Shown here in pieces: positions 23,762-34,809 of a stretch of 64,000 nucleotides of DNA. Source of the DNA: Gnomoniopsis sp. IMI 355080 (Eukaryota > Ascomycota > Sordariomycetes > Diaporthales > Gnomoniaceae); assembly GCA_027946555.1 (NCBI GenBank), contig JAPEVC010000032.1:1-64000 (forward strand). Direction: 5' to 3'. The translations under genes were made by a program, and so were the position numbers. Under the pieces are notes generated by a model. That model made no database searches, was not told where the DNA came from, and saw only the letters and a list, made by a program, of their open reading frames with translations. The first letter of the stretch is position 1, and every line of letters begins with the position of its first letter.

Positions 23762-25055
23762 ATGGCGTCAACTAAGTTATACTGGTTCAATCTGTACGAT
23801 CCACTCGTTGATCCCTTAGTTCTCGCAGGGAGCTCACTCTCTCTTTTGGCGACATTCCTGGTGTTGATTACCTTCGCCATCTACCATAGAGAGCAAAGGA
23901 CTTTCCGACATGCCTTGGTCCTCAATCTGACTGTTGCCGAGTTCATAAACTCACTAAACGCCACTCTCTCCGGCTCCTACTTTTTGGTCACCAAGAAATT
24001 GACCCCGGGCACGTTGTGCTCGGTGAATGGGTGGATTGGCCAGGTATCTGTTCAAGCTGCTGACTTTTCCATGTTCGCCATCGCAGTGGTAAGTGCTCCT
24101 TGACCGCAACCTAAATCACTGGATATCTGGGCGGAAAATCTGACAGGTTAAATAGTTCACTCTTCTCACGATCACCGAGAAAGTCTACATGCCCGCTGTC
24201 AGCAATGTCAAGAAGATCATGATTTGTGTCTCTGTTTGGATCGTGCCAGTGACTACAGGCTGCATTGCTGTAGGCATGGGCGTTATGATGCCCGCGGGCG
24301 CGAACTGGTGCTGGATCTCATCTTCACGCACCGATCTACGATACGCACTCACGCACGCCTGGCGTTTTGCTATTATATTCGCAATCATTTGTATCTACGG
24401 ATACGTGTACTACTACACCTCTCGCCACTTCAAGTTCCTTGGTAGCGTGGCATCGCCTACGAACCACTATAGCGTGGCCAGTCAGGCAAGAACGGATTCC
24501 AATCAACCGCCGGCGTACGAGTCGTCAAAGCCGGAGAACCAGCGTCCGACGACCCCAGAGATCCACCAGAGCAGCAGACATTTGCGCAACTCGTCGTGGC
24601 TCAGGCTCTCAGTGAGCTCAGAAAAGGACGTGCTTCAGTCACCCAGAGCAGCCCTGACTCGCATAGAGACAGCGCCTCCACCATACACCGAGGACGATTA
24701 CTCCAGAAAAGGCCCTCTGAGACGACCAAGCTTGGTCGCGTCTGGTGCGGCCACGAAGGCCGAGACGTACAAGACACCGGAGACGAAGCGCATCGAACGA
24801 GAGGTGAAGAGAATGCTTCTGATGAATGCGTATCCCATCTTCTACGTGCTGCTCTCCGTTCCAGGACTGGTCAATCGGCTGTTGCAAGCTTCTGGCAGTC
24901 CACTATCAGGCAGGCTCTTGGACGCTTTGCAGGCGAGTTCAGCGTTCATAGGGTTTGCAAACGCCGTGACCTATGGTCTCAACAGGCATCTCAGGACAAG
25001 GATATCGGCTACTTTTCGTTCCAAGCCAAGTCGAAAGAGTGATGGCACGGTCTAG
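23762..25055 (+). CDS. G-protein-coupled receptor, class V cAMP-receptor-like
   Basis: Two exons, 23762-24088 and 24156-25055, with a 67-bp GTAAGT...ATAG intron; 408 residues. TM1 is about residues 15-37 (PLVLAGSSLSLLATFLVL), followed by EQRTFRHALVLNLTVAEFINSL (loop and TM2), an extracellular Cys (TLCSVNGWIGQ) before TM3, and TITEKVYM at the end of TM3. TM4, an extracellular GANWCWIS cysteine and TM5 (FAIIFAIICIYGYVYYY) come next. A third cytoplasmic loop of ~130 residues rich in Ser, Pro and Glu (many possible phosphosites) precedes TM6 (MLLMNAYPIFYVLLSVPGLVNRL) and TM7. This order and the paired loop cysteines fit the cAMP-receptor-like fungal GPCRs (GprH type) acting at the plasma membrane through G-alpha. 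The ligand is unknown. Confidence 0.85.
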
Positions 25056-25391
25056 ATAGAGCCAACTTCAATCATAACTACTACAAACGCTTGTGTTCTT
25101 CTACGTTTTTTTGTGCACACTTCTCAAGACAGCCCGTCCTTCCAATCATCTGGAGGATGACTAATTTATTCAAGGTATGGTCTTGGGGGTGATGTATTTT
25201 GTTGTATTTTGAGGCAGGAGCTACAGTCGAGTCGTGCTATCGCGAGTCGTAGAGAGTTTAGAGGAAGCTGACAATGAACGGCCTGTTATGCATCTGCTTG
25301 GGCTCTAACAAACGGACATGTATGTTCTCAACGCAGGGTGTAAATCACATGCCATTCAATATCTATAAATAGAGACGTCGAAACACCAATC
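25056..25391. other. intergenic, convergent 3' ends
   Basis: Spacer between the convergent GPCR and methyltransferase genes; nothing recognised. Confidence 0.5.
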
Positions 25392-26369
25392 TCATTTTGG
25401 TCGACCCAAGACCGTCGCGACGGGCCAAACCAAGTCGAAGGATCCTTGGGACTTGACTGCTGCCTCGAAGGCTCGGAATGCCTCAGTCTCCCAAAGCCTG
25501 CCATCCATGACGAACGACTCATAACCTAATGTCTGGAAGAACTCCTTGAGTTGCTCGACTGTATAGCCCTTCCGTATGTAGTTTTCGTCCTCCTCGACCT
25601 TCTCGTACTCTTCCCCTTCTGCCAAAGCCGGCTTCGGCTCGCCGTAATGAGCCCAGGTGGAGTCCCGAAGCGGCCACTTGCCATCCTTGGGCAGGTTTGC
25701 TGTCCTCCGATGCACAGATGTCCATCGTTCCGATCGAAACGGGACATAGTCCAGCCCGATGGAAAGGTTCCTGTATGCGCGCGCGCGGATCGACTCCATC
25801 ACGTTCGCTGCATCCAATTTGTCCTGGAAGCGCCTGCGCTGCTCAAAAACGGCACCCAATGCTTCTGCCACTTGATCATCTCCTTTGACTGTCGGCTGGG
25901 GGTAGACCACCGCCCCAAACGTGCCGCCAGGCCGCAAGGTCTCGGCAAAGGTGTCCATGGCTTTCTCGACATCCATCCAGTGAATGCTCGCACATGAAAT
26001 AAGCATATCCACCGAGCGGAGGGGAATATCAGGGAATAAGTCCTCAGCCGGGCCACGGTGAAAGAGGAACTGTACGCCGGGAAATCGGTCTGCTGTGAAG
26101 TTCTTCTTGGCTGCTGATAGATTGTCGTCGTTCGGGTCCGAAAGGTAGACGCGTTTGACTTGCTTGCCTCGGGCGCGCGCCACGGCGAGAAGACCGGCAG
26201 CTCCGACGCCGCCGCCGGTGCCAACGTCCATGATGGTATCTAAGGGCCCTTGGTGATAGTCCAGCCATGCGAGCCACATGGACTCCGGGTAGGACGGTCG
26301 GTACTTGGCATAGTGGTCCCAAGAGTCTGTTTTGACCGAGAATGCAAAAGTCTCATCTGCTGACCCCAT
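25392..26369 (-). CDS. class I SAM-dependent methyltransferase
   Basis: The single exon encodes 325 residues. WDHYAKYRPSYPESMWLAWLDYH at the N-terminus is the lead-in seen in fungal Crg1/trans-aconitate-methyltransferase-like proteins. Motif I is DTIMDVGTGGGVGAAGL (about residues 44-60), the acidic residue after beta2 is in VYLSDPNDDNL, motif II/post-I is SVDMLISCASIHWMD, and motif III is TLRPGGTFGAVVY. These mark a Rossmann-type SAM methyltransferase of the Methyltransf_11/25 kind. The C-terminal ~120 residues, rich in Trp, Tyr and Glu, probably form the substrate cap. The substrate is unknown; yeast Crg1 methylates cantharidin, and related proteins methylate small carboxylic acids. It is probably cytosolic, with no targeting signal. 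Confidence 0.9.
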   Translation of the reverse strand: MGSADETFAFSVKTDSWDHYAKYRPSYPESMWLAWLDYHQGPLDTIMDVGTGGGVGAAGLLAVARARGKQVKRVYLSDPNDDNLSAAKKNFTADRFPGVQFLFHRGPAEDLFPDIPLRSVDMLISCASIHWMDVEKAMDTFAETLRPGGTFGAVVYPQPTVKGDDQVAEALGAVFEQRRRFQDKLDAANVMESIRARAYRNLSIGLDYVPFRSERWTSVHRRTANLPKDGKWPLRDSTWAHYGEPKPALAEGEEYEKVEEDENYIRKGYTVEQLKEFFQTLGYESFVMDGRLWETEAFRAFEAAVKSQGSFDLVWPVATVLGRPK

Positions 26370-26819
26370 GATGACTGGCTGTGATTATGAAAATATTATG
26401 AGTGTCATAAACGGGGTGTGCACTCTCCTAGTTGAAATCTCGGCTTATGGGGATATCTCAACAAGAATAACGAGGTAAGTACTAGAGTCCGGAACTCCGA
26501 ATTCGATCAAAGGTTATGAGAGAAATACTGGGCATGGGCGGGAATCTTAATTTGTCTCGCTATGACCGCTCAATTATGATACACTCCAAGGTTTTTATGA
26601 CTGTCTCCCCAACCAAAAAATGGAGTGGGCGGTCCGATCGCTCTCGGCTGTGACGAATGTCTAATAGCTGAAATGTGCTCACCTAGCCTTGAAAGCGGAA
26701 CCCTGGACGTGCCAACCCCAACTAAGACAACTTGCTCACGACCCTTGCAAGTTGCACCGCACTCCGGACACGACTCTCCCTCGAACCTCGATGCACCTTG
26801 ACGCCGACGCACCTCAACT
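26370..26819. other. intergenic
   Basis: Spacer between the methyltransferase gene start and the 3' end of the cysteine-rich protein gene; nothing recognised. Confidence 0.5.
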
Positions 26820-27377
26820 TCACGAATCATCCAAGTGGGCCATGAGCTCATTGATATCGTGCTTCATGGCTGAAATGAGAGCTGAATGGTCCATCTTGTG
26901 AGGCAGTTTAAATTCCCTCACAGTCCCGTTCTCGTATATCATGCCGAAAACGTTTGGCTCCTTAGTGTCCAAGCACTCGCCCAGGTCCGGCTCCATCTCA
27001 GCAATGCCATTGGCGACAACCCTCGCAGAGCAAGTATTGGCAGGCTCCAGTCCGGCGGGGCTGTCTACTTTGCAACAGCTGTCGATAGAAGTCGCGGCAC
27101 AGCTGAACGAAGGTTCGCCGGTACAGTTGCCGTTTGTATGCGCTAGAAGCTGGTAGTGAGTAATGTTTTGAGCATGGCAGTCGACGCATTGCACCCAGCG
27201 GCAGTAAGGACTGGAGCTTGCGCAGCAGTAGCCTAAAGGTAACCCCGAACAGCCAAAATAATGGTTCACACAGCCTGTCTCGTCGCTGTAGAATCGGATG
27301 GTTGTGTTGGTGTTGCTGGCCGCAGTGCTTAGGCCGGTGAGGCTCAGGCAGAAGACGGCAAGGGTCGAATTGTGCAT
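26820..27377 (-). CDS. cysteine-rich secreted protein (effector-like)
   Basis: The single exon encodes 185 residues from ATG at 27377; an in-frame ATG 7 codons upstream is less likely because the signal peptide starts at MHNSTLAVFCLSLTG. Cleavage is expected near STAAS. The mature part has 13 cysteines in ~130 residues, including two CC pairs (GYCCASS and DSCCKVD), and N-glycosylation sites at NTT, NIT, NCT and NGT. A Cys-free, charged C-terminal tail of about 50 residues follows. No enzyme motif is visible. The size, signal peptide and even-spaced cysteines are typical of fungal secreted effectors or wall proteins; no homologous family is recognised. An odd cysteine count would leave one free or allow a dimer. 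Confidence 0.75.
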   Translation of the reverse strand: MHNSTLAVFCLSLTGLSTAASNTNTTIRFYSDETGCVNHYFGCSGLPLGYCCASSSPYCRWVQCVDCHAQNITHYQLLAHTNGNCTGEPSFSCAATSIDSCCKVDSPAGLEPANTCSARVVANGIAEMEPDLGECLDTKEPNVFGMIYENGTVREFKLPHKMDHSALISAMKHDINELMAHLDDS

Positions 27378-27812
27378 ACTGAGACTCACCGTAGCCAAGG
27401 TTATAAATTTAAATGATTGGACTTCCAGTTTTATTGATGTGCACCATAATTTTTCTATTAGGTGGCGTGGCTGAGAAGATGATGGGGGAGGAGCAGAGGA
27501 TGATTCTCTGTATCACATGCTCTGCTATCTTTTCTGTAGTATACATGAGGGGCTGTGATACAACAATTCAACGTCAAAACCAATGCAAACCATCTTTGAC
27601 TTTGTCCCACCATTTCTCATGTATTCCCCAGTTGATATATCTAGTCGTTTTTTGAGAATGGCATTTTGAAGCTACCTAAGTATCGTGTATCATGTGGACC
27701 TGTCTGCACTTGAAAACGCTTGCACCTTTCTCGCAACTGTCACTTTCCATATTATGCGTTCACAAAAGGTATTTCTGAACAGTGTTGAATAAAGTCTACC
27801 TAGGTACCTTCA
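27378..27812. other. intergenic
   Basis: Contains TACCTAGGTA at 27797-27806, only 7 bp beyond the stop of the MFS gene at 27813. No gene seen. Confidence 0.5.
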
Positions 27813-29505
27813 CTACACCTTTTCTTTGAGTCTCCATCCCTTCAGAGATATTCTAGCACAGACGAGGAAAGCAAAACCTAACGCTATTGACGCTCCACAG
27901 AAGATCTTCAGCCCCAAAAAGTTCCCTCCCTGATCGTCGACAATTGCGCCAGCTGACAGGGTACTGGTAGCAGTTATCAGTCCCAAAATACCATATAGTG
28001 TCCCGGTCCAGACTCCTATCTCGTGTACGTCGCTGAAGAGAAAGTTCATTAGCTTAAGGATTTGCCTCATTGCGATTAAAGACCGTTGTGGGAGATGATT
28101 GGTACGTACGCAATCTGGGCTACAAGCGCCGGAGTGAGAGCAATTACGGCGCCAGAGAATATGCCATAAAGCACAGCGAAAATGATAATGCCAGCGTTGC
28201 TGCTATGGAGGGGAATCCAAAAAGCCCAGACAACAGTGGTCGAAAATAGGCTGAAAATGATTGCCATATTGTACCGACCGACATGATCCGCGGCCCATGA
28301 GGGGAAAATGCGTCCAATCACTACAAGCAAGTTAATCTTATTTTTCGAGATCCTCCTGAACTCTTGTCATCTGAGATAACTTACTGCTTGACGCGTTGAT
28401 TATCACCACCAACTTCTCGGCCAGGTAATCTGGGACACCTTCTCGCTGCGCTTGTACAATGATATATGTAAGGGGCAGGAATAGACCAAGATAAGCCAAC
28501 ATGCTAAGACTAAGCAACTGAAAAGCCTTGTGTTTGAACGGCTTTAGGTACTGTTTAAACTCGAACTCGGTAGGTTTCGGTGGGATGCGAGAAAACACGG
28601 TTAGGTTGGCTGCAACCTACAGTCAGGGTACCACAGGTCAGCACAAGTTGGAGGTAGCAATCACAAATTCTTGCGGGGGCAAGACTAGAAAAGAGTTGTC
28701 CTACCACGAGGCCGAAAATGAGCATGGCACACGCTCTCATAGTCCATCCGAAGCCAATCGTTGGCACCAGACTTTGGAACATAATGGGAAAAACTATACC
28801 TCCCAATGAGCCGCCCTGGTGATTATTGGTCAGCCCAATCAAGGTCTCGCGCATAGTTCATACCTAGGTAATACCTACTGTCGATGTCAAGCCCAACGCT
28901 AATGCACGCCGCTTAGAAAACCAGGTCGAGACCGTTGATATTGCTGGATACAGCATCATACTAGCGCCTATTGCAGAACCTACCCGTATATTTTCAGTCA
29001 GTCAATATGTTCTCGAGGTGAGTCACGACATCCTTGAAGAAAGTCAATAATTGAGACTTACAGACACCCTGAGATAGCACAAGTGCATAGAAATGTTCCT
29101 CAGACACCGAGGCTGCTAGAATTCCAAGAACATGCAAGGTACCGCCTATTGACAGAAGCCATCTTGGGCCGTACTTGTCGTAGATGAGACCAAATATTGG
29201 GCCCTAGCCAGAAACGAGACCAAGTTAGCAAGAGATGCGCGAGCGACGGCCAACGTTCATCTCTTTCATTTTTGGATAGTAGTACTCACACCTGCGAAAA
29301 TGAGGAAGTCCACCAAGGAGGGGATGATCGCGATAGTACTGGTTGGTAAGTTTGGGAATAGCTCCGTCGAGTAGTAATCCTGAAATACGCCCAGTGCATT
29401 AAGCCAACCACTGATTATGAAGTTACAACACCAGCTTCCAAAGACGACTGACCACGCCCGCCAGCCACCATCTGGAGGCCCGTCACGAGTTGGGGCGCTG
29501 TGCAT
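27813..29505 (-). CDS. MFS monocarboxylate-type transporter, seven exons
   Basis: Exons are 29505-29290, 29203-29062, 28979-28879, 28815-28705, 28616-28385, 28320-28110 and 28032-27813. All six introns (63-88 bp) keep frame and give 410 residues. Two donors are GTAGGT/GTAGGA and one is GTACGT. The joins restore family motifs that no single ORF contains: FLIFAGGPIFGLIYDKYGPRWL, SQGVCSAIGASMM, GLTSTGGSLGGIVFPIMF, INASSMIGRIFPSWAADHVGRYN and ALVAQIADVHEIGVWTG. The N-terminus has the usual PPDGGWRAWSVVFGSW of SLC16-like fungal carriers and only a short cytoplasmic tail. It is divergent from the opine-dehydrogenase-like gene at 30548, which may indicate uptake or export of a related substrate. Intron 3 contains a TACCTAGGTA palindrome. 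Confidence 0.85.
28861..28870. repeat. TACCTAGGTA palindrome inside an intron
   Basis: Perfect copy of the dispersed palindrome within intron 3 of the seven-exon MFS gene. Other perfect copies start at 8732, 12778, 16024, 27797, 31941, 41189, 41201, 44054, 50561 and 51067; none is in coding sequence. Confidence 0.7.
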
Positions 29506-30547
29506 GCTGTGGGGTACTGATCCTATCGGGGTGGGTAGTAGGGCCGCTCTGTGTCTGAGCAGATTCGGCTGTAGTCGACGCAGTAGTTAACCTAGCCTGC
29601 TAATCTTCTCATGTCTTCGCGATTCGTCGCCCGTTGTGTGTACGTCTCTTACAAATCGGGATTAGAATTCCAAGTCAATCTTGGGTTCTTCGTATCTCGG
29701 GCGTGGTGATAGAACCGACAACAAAGTGGCGAGGTTGGTCAAGTAAACTCACTGTTCCACTTGCCTTTCACTAATTTGCTCTCGTGCCTTGGAAGTGAAC
29801 ATGGCTGAAATCCAAGACGACGCACATACCTCGCAGGTCTCCATCTGAACACTGAACCTCTGGGGCCGAGGAATGAATAAGGCGCTGTCCGAGTCTCCAC
29901 ACTAGCAACGAATCTTGTCTCACAGGCGCATTTACATCCCAGCAGGTGTTACGGGCTACCCCAGTCTTGGCGAGTTACTTGCTCATAATTTACTCATGCT
30001 AGTAGATCAGTCCTGCAAAAGACCCAATGGCCTAGAAGAAATCTTTGGGACGCGCCAGCCTGCTTTGGGACTTGCATTCTTTAAAGCTGTCTTTCCCAAA
30101 AATACTTGATTTATAATTACACAATAGTTTGTCTGCAACCTCTTCTTGCCTCACTCTGCTCGCCCTGGATCCATCAGACCTCAGTGACTTCTTGCGTCTC
30201 AGGACCGAGGAAAATACCTCGGAACCAACCTTAATAAACACGCACATGTTGCTCTAACTGAACCTTGGAACGGTCCTCGCTGCTTGGCCATACTATTCGT
30301 GTTCGCAACTTGCGACTGAGCGCAGACACACATTGAAGTCTGAGACTCAAGACGGCACGAACTGCAACTTAAAGCTAAGAAAAGCTTGTGATTGTCATCC
30401 GAAGGTTCTATCCGACGCATCACCTGCAGAACTTTGAGCTTCGAAATAACCGCCATCAAAAGCCCATAACAACAACGCACACTGGCAAATTTCTAGTCCA
30501 TCGAAAGACGACAGCTTCGAATTTGGAACCAGTTATATCCCGCAGTC
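29506..30547. other. divergent promoter region
   Basis: 1.04 kb between the MFS gene (-) and the opine-dehydrogenase-like gene (+). Only short ORFs. If the two genes share a substrate this is where common control would lie; no repeated motif was recognised. Confidence 0.5.
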
Positions 30548-31859
30548 ATGTCCCAGGCGCGAGTTCAAGTTGGTATCATTGGCATGGGCCAGGGCGGCAA
30601 AGCGCTTGCCGCTCATTTGGCTTCCCGTGGTTATAAGCCATTGGTTTATTGCTGTCCAGGCCACAGAACAGAATACAACTTCATCAAGGAACATCACAGC
30701 AGGGTGGAGGCATCACTTGCTGTAGAAGGCATTTTCGAAGTTGAACTCGTGGACAACTTGGACGACTTCGTTCGCAGGACCACCCATATTATCATCGTCA
30801 CCCTCTCCACTGCCCACCGCGAAATTTTACAAGCACTAAGGAAATATGACCTCCGGAAAACAACAGTAGTGGCGCTTCCGGGAGGAGGCAGTTTTGCAGC
30901 CAAGGTTCGACAGCTGGGCTTGGAGACGAAGAACACACTCGAATCTTGCACACTCCCATATGCAAGCCGATGTCCGGCTTCTGGGCAAGTAGTGGTTCTA
31001 TACATCAAGAAGACCTTCCCACTAGCGTCAGTCAAAGTCATGAATGAGAGAGATCGCCTCATCATATCCGATATTTTCGATGGGCGTGTTGAGTGGCGCA
31101 AGTCTGTTCTAAATATGTGGCTGTAAGTGTACTGTGGTCCCAAGAATGGACCGGTGAACCCTTTGATCTTTGCTAACTTTGTCTGGCACAAGAAATTGCA
31201 CAAATCCAGTTGTGCATTGCCCGCCTATCATCTTTAATGCCGGTCGTGTGGAAAGTGGCAGTCCGTTCAGTTTATACGGAGAAGGCATTACACCAAGCGT
31301 GGCGAGAGCCACCATGGCCCTAGACGCAGAGCGAATAGCGATCGCAGCGAGCAACGGGGAACACGCACCTACAGTGTTAGACTGGACAAATATTTGGTAC
31401 GACGCCAACTATCCCGACTGGGTGACTTTTGCCCAGAGCTCTACTCCTCACAACAAGCACGGTCTCGCACCAACAACATTAAAAGGTCAACGATTTTTGG
31501 ATGAAGATATGAAGGAGACCATGGTAATGTGGTACTGTCTGGGGCGATTACGCGGGCTGGAGCTACCTGTCATGAGGTCAATGATCACCTTGGCTTCTGC
31601 AATGGTGGACGAGGACTATTTTGTTACAGGCAGCACGCTTGAGTCGCTTGGTCTCGACAAAATGAGTCCTACAGAGATCATGCACATTTTTGGCACACCT
31701 GAGCCGCAGCCTGTCGCACCTGCACGACAGGAGCTCAGGCCTGCCAAGATAGCTGTTCCAGCGAGTCCAACTGCATGTCGTCCGGCTCGTTCACCTGAGC
31801 TGAGGCATCTTGGTGTAGAACCCTTATTTGGCATGCTGGCATTTTCCAAAGCAGGCTAG
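30548..31859 (+). CDS. opine dehydrogenase-like NAD(P)-dependent oxidoreductase
   Basis: Two exons, 30548-31122 and 31193-31859, joined by a 70-bp GTAAGT...CAAG intron; 413 residues. The N-terminal Rossmann domain starts VGIIGMGQGGKALAAHLASRGY (GxGxxG at residues 12-17) and ends with TTVVALPGGGSFAAKV. The C-terminal domain opens with NCTNPVVHCPPIIFNAGRVESG (about 193-214). The N-P-V-x-H arrangement corresponds to the catalytic histidine region of the octopine/nopaline dehydrogenase family. A helical segment (WYCLGRLRGLELPVMRSMITLASAMV) and a Pro-rich tail follow. Family members reductively condense an amino acid with an alpha-keto acid, or run in reverse. Here the direction and substrates are unknown; catabolism of opines is one possibility. 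Cytosolic; divergent from an MFS carrier. Confidence 0.8.
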
Positions 31860-32152
31860 CAGAGCCAGAGGAACACATATACCTTCTCAAGAATTAGCAT
31901 ATAGCAATGTACTTCTTGTGCCCGAGCAGTTCTGTATAAGTACCTAGGTATTGCCGGGGCATATTCATCAATCATCGTACATATTCAAAAGAAGGAACAA
32001 GTGGTGCCAAATACTTCAAATACTCAAAAAAAACATGATCTTCCTGCTGCTCAGGGTCTAACCTAGCCCACTACTGATGTGCCCAAGATGCTCTGCCTTA
32101 CTCACAGTGCAATTGGTGAGATCGCTCTAGAAGTTCGATGTAGAAGTAAGAT

Positions 32153-33466
32153 CTAGAAGTAAGACGTTCCCAGAGTGTCCACGAGTGCCTCAGCGACTAA
32201 CTTTTGAATGGCTTGACCAGGGTGGTAGTCATCGTACCACACACAACTTGTCCCGTCACTGTTCTGGCAGGTAGAATCAGCCGCTCCATATGCAGTAGGA
32301 TCATCAATCACCGTCCAGAACGACGCTGACGTATTGAACACTGTGCCCGTAACATCGCTATAAGTCGATTTGAACGTCGCCAAGTTGCTTTCGAGAGCTT
32401 CGTTGTAAGTCTGAATGTCATCAACTAGACTTTGTAAGTCGGTGTCGGTATAGCTAGCGAAGACTGGGGCCTTGTAGAACGCTGTGCTAACAGATCAGCA
32501 CACAAACTTTGTGACTTCAAAATTTCTCGCGACACAGACTTACGAGGAACCATGAGCAACACAAATTTTCGCACTCCGTCGTTGTACAGGTCGTCCAGAA
32601 GCCCAAAATATGTCTCCATGACCTCGTCGATGGGACAAGTTGGGTAGAGTGAAGATTCCCAAAAGCATTCGCCGACGTCGTTAATTCCCATCCAGACGAA
32701 CACAGAAGTATCTTCGGCGGTCCACGGCGCTTCCGATGGCGCGGGAACCAAGTATTCTTCGAACTCGCCGACTTGTGCGATGAAGTCAGTCGTCACCCCC
32801 GTGTTGATAATGGCGTTGGAGGTGTCGGCCCCATAGTATGCCCAGTCGTAGGTCAATACCAAGCTGGTGTTGAGCTGGCTTGTGACAAGCCCGACCCAAT
32901 TCAGCCCACCTGAGGTTGTGCTTCCTGGAAGCGCGGGCAGTCCAATGGGATCCGAAGCAGATGGGTATCCCCCTTGTATATAAAACCCTGTCGTAGAGTA
33001 GGAATCACCGCTGTCGATGAGAGAGGCTATGTCAGCATTTTGACGCCTGTACTATCGAAATAAGGTACTTACAAGATCATCAGGAAATTGGTCTCAGCGG
33101 TTGATGTGGCACTCTTTGTGCTTGTTGAAGTTGCAGCAGCAGTGGTGGAAGCTGATACGGACGCGGGCTTTGATGAGGCACTTGAAGACGCAACAGTCGT
33201 TGCAGTGCCCGGGACGCACTGGTCTGCAGTAGGCAATTGACAGTCAGTCTTGCACCAATTGTTGTGGTCTTTGACCGGCTTGTTAACGTACAGTAATATG
33301 CGTTCTCGGATTGGCAGAACAAGCCAGATGCACAAGCACTAGTTGAAGTGAAGCCCGAGCCACCACATTGTCCATAAGCTGGAACTGTATCGGCGACAAC
33401 AAGCTGCAAGATGAGAAACAAGCCTAAGATGGCACCAGCTTTGAGCAGTGGCTTCACTGAATACAT
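32153..33466 (-). CDS. secreted SGNH/GDSL acetylesterase (CE16 type) with CBM1
   Basis: Four exons: 33466-33292, 33223-33073, 33010-32544 and 32481-32153. The frame closes to 373 residues. Order: signal peptide (to about residue 25); a family-1 cellulose-binding module (YGQCGGSGFTSTSACASG...YYYQCVPG, about 30-66) completed only after splicing exon 1 to 2; a Ser/Thr/Ala linker; and an SGNH hydrolase domain. The acceptor CGACAG at 33011 was chosen because it restores block I as FGDSYSTTGF (Ser112). Block III is GIND (217-220) and block V is DDYHPG (Asp348, His351). This is the form of fungal CE16 acetylesterases that remove acetyl groups from hemicellulose oligomers, anchored to cellulose by the CBM1. 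Confidence 0.9.
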
Positions 33467-34809
33467 TGTGTTATGAATTTATGACAGAAATATAGGAATA
33501 GGCTCAAGCGACTTGGAGGACGAAAGTTGGCCCTGGGCGTGAAATAGACTGAAAAACCGCGGCATATCTAATGAATTGCGTTGGCAGGATATTGATAAAC
33601 TTCAGCTTTGGACCAGAATCAATTCGTCCCTAGTCGTGCTAATGTAATTTTCCGTCTAGCATATTCTGATGAACGACACTGGATTCTCGAGCAACTCAAA
33701 TGGTTTATTGGAGGAAATATTGGTCTGCAACTTTTGTGTACGCGGCAGCACCTAAAAGGGATTTGACGGAACTAGGCGCACCGAATTCTGCCTTAGAGAG
33801 ACCGACCTGGCGCCATTCCAATCATTTCGAAAGCACAAACTCATTTCACGAAATTAGTGCTTTGTAAACGAAGGTGCAAATGATATCTGTTGTCTAATGT
33901 CATTCTTGTAAATTTCATTGCCTGCCTGCTAGGGCAGTTTTTGACATGGTGACACTGCCTCCAGAAACGAAAAACTTGGTTTTCGACTCACGAATTTTAG
34001 GCGCCCGGATCCTCTTGATGACTAGTCGTTCAATCTGATTCTTTTCATGCAGATGTTAACGCCAGAATGGACGCAGGAACTCAAGGCGCACAGCGTGTTC
34101 ATGCAAAGCGCGACGTCTCGCTATCGATCACCCTACACCTCGAGCCTGGGACACATGAAGATTCTTTGCCAATTATCTCTTTGACAACTACTCTTCTCAC
34201 TGGAGAGAGGAAGATGTAGTATCCTCTTCGTCAGCGACCAAGACAACGTTTCCCGAGACAACAGCTGTTGTTGATCATGTGCTTTAATGCTTAGTCACAC
34301 GGAGTGCTGGATTCTGGTGGGAGCTACAAGTGGATCATCACTTTTGGTCTTTTCACCACGCATACAGATACACAGACAGGGCTGGGTCAAGATCAGGCGT
34401 TGCAGCGTAAAAATGCAGGCATACTCAATCACTTCAGGAGGGCACCACAAACACCTAAGTAGAGCTCTATTTGCGACAACCGGGTGTCCTTGGTGCATAC
34501 AGACAAAGACCTTTTCCGGAAACGGTGAGTCACAATCTCTCAATTCAGACGAAAGGCATCCAAGGTTGTAAATAGCCTATCATTAAAGTTCCCGCTCTCT
34601 TGACTTCCAAGTTCTTTGAACTGGGCAAGGCCACCTAGCTTCTCTACAAAGGAGGGATCTTGAAATCGAAAAGACCAGCTCTAAATATTTCTCAACATCA
34701 ATATGAAAATATCGCTGACCAGATCCCATTGAGTGTAGCGTACTAGTAGATCCAGGGAGACGCCATCAAGTTTATCTAGCTGAGAGGCAAAACGTCGTTT
34801 CGAATCACG
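33467..34809. other. intergenic, 1.3 kb
   Basis: Promoter side of the esterase gene (-) and of the kinase-like gene (+). Short ORFs only; nothing recognised. Confidence 0.5.

Noticed and set aside
33047..33072. 26-nt intron in the acetylesterase gene giving an ILRQNADIASLIDSGDSY reading
   Set aside because: Too short, and the later acceptor at 33011 restores the canonical FGDSYS block.
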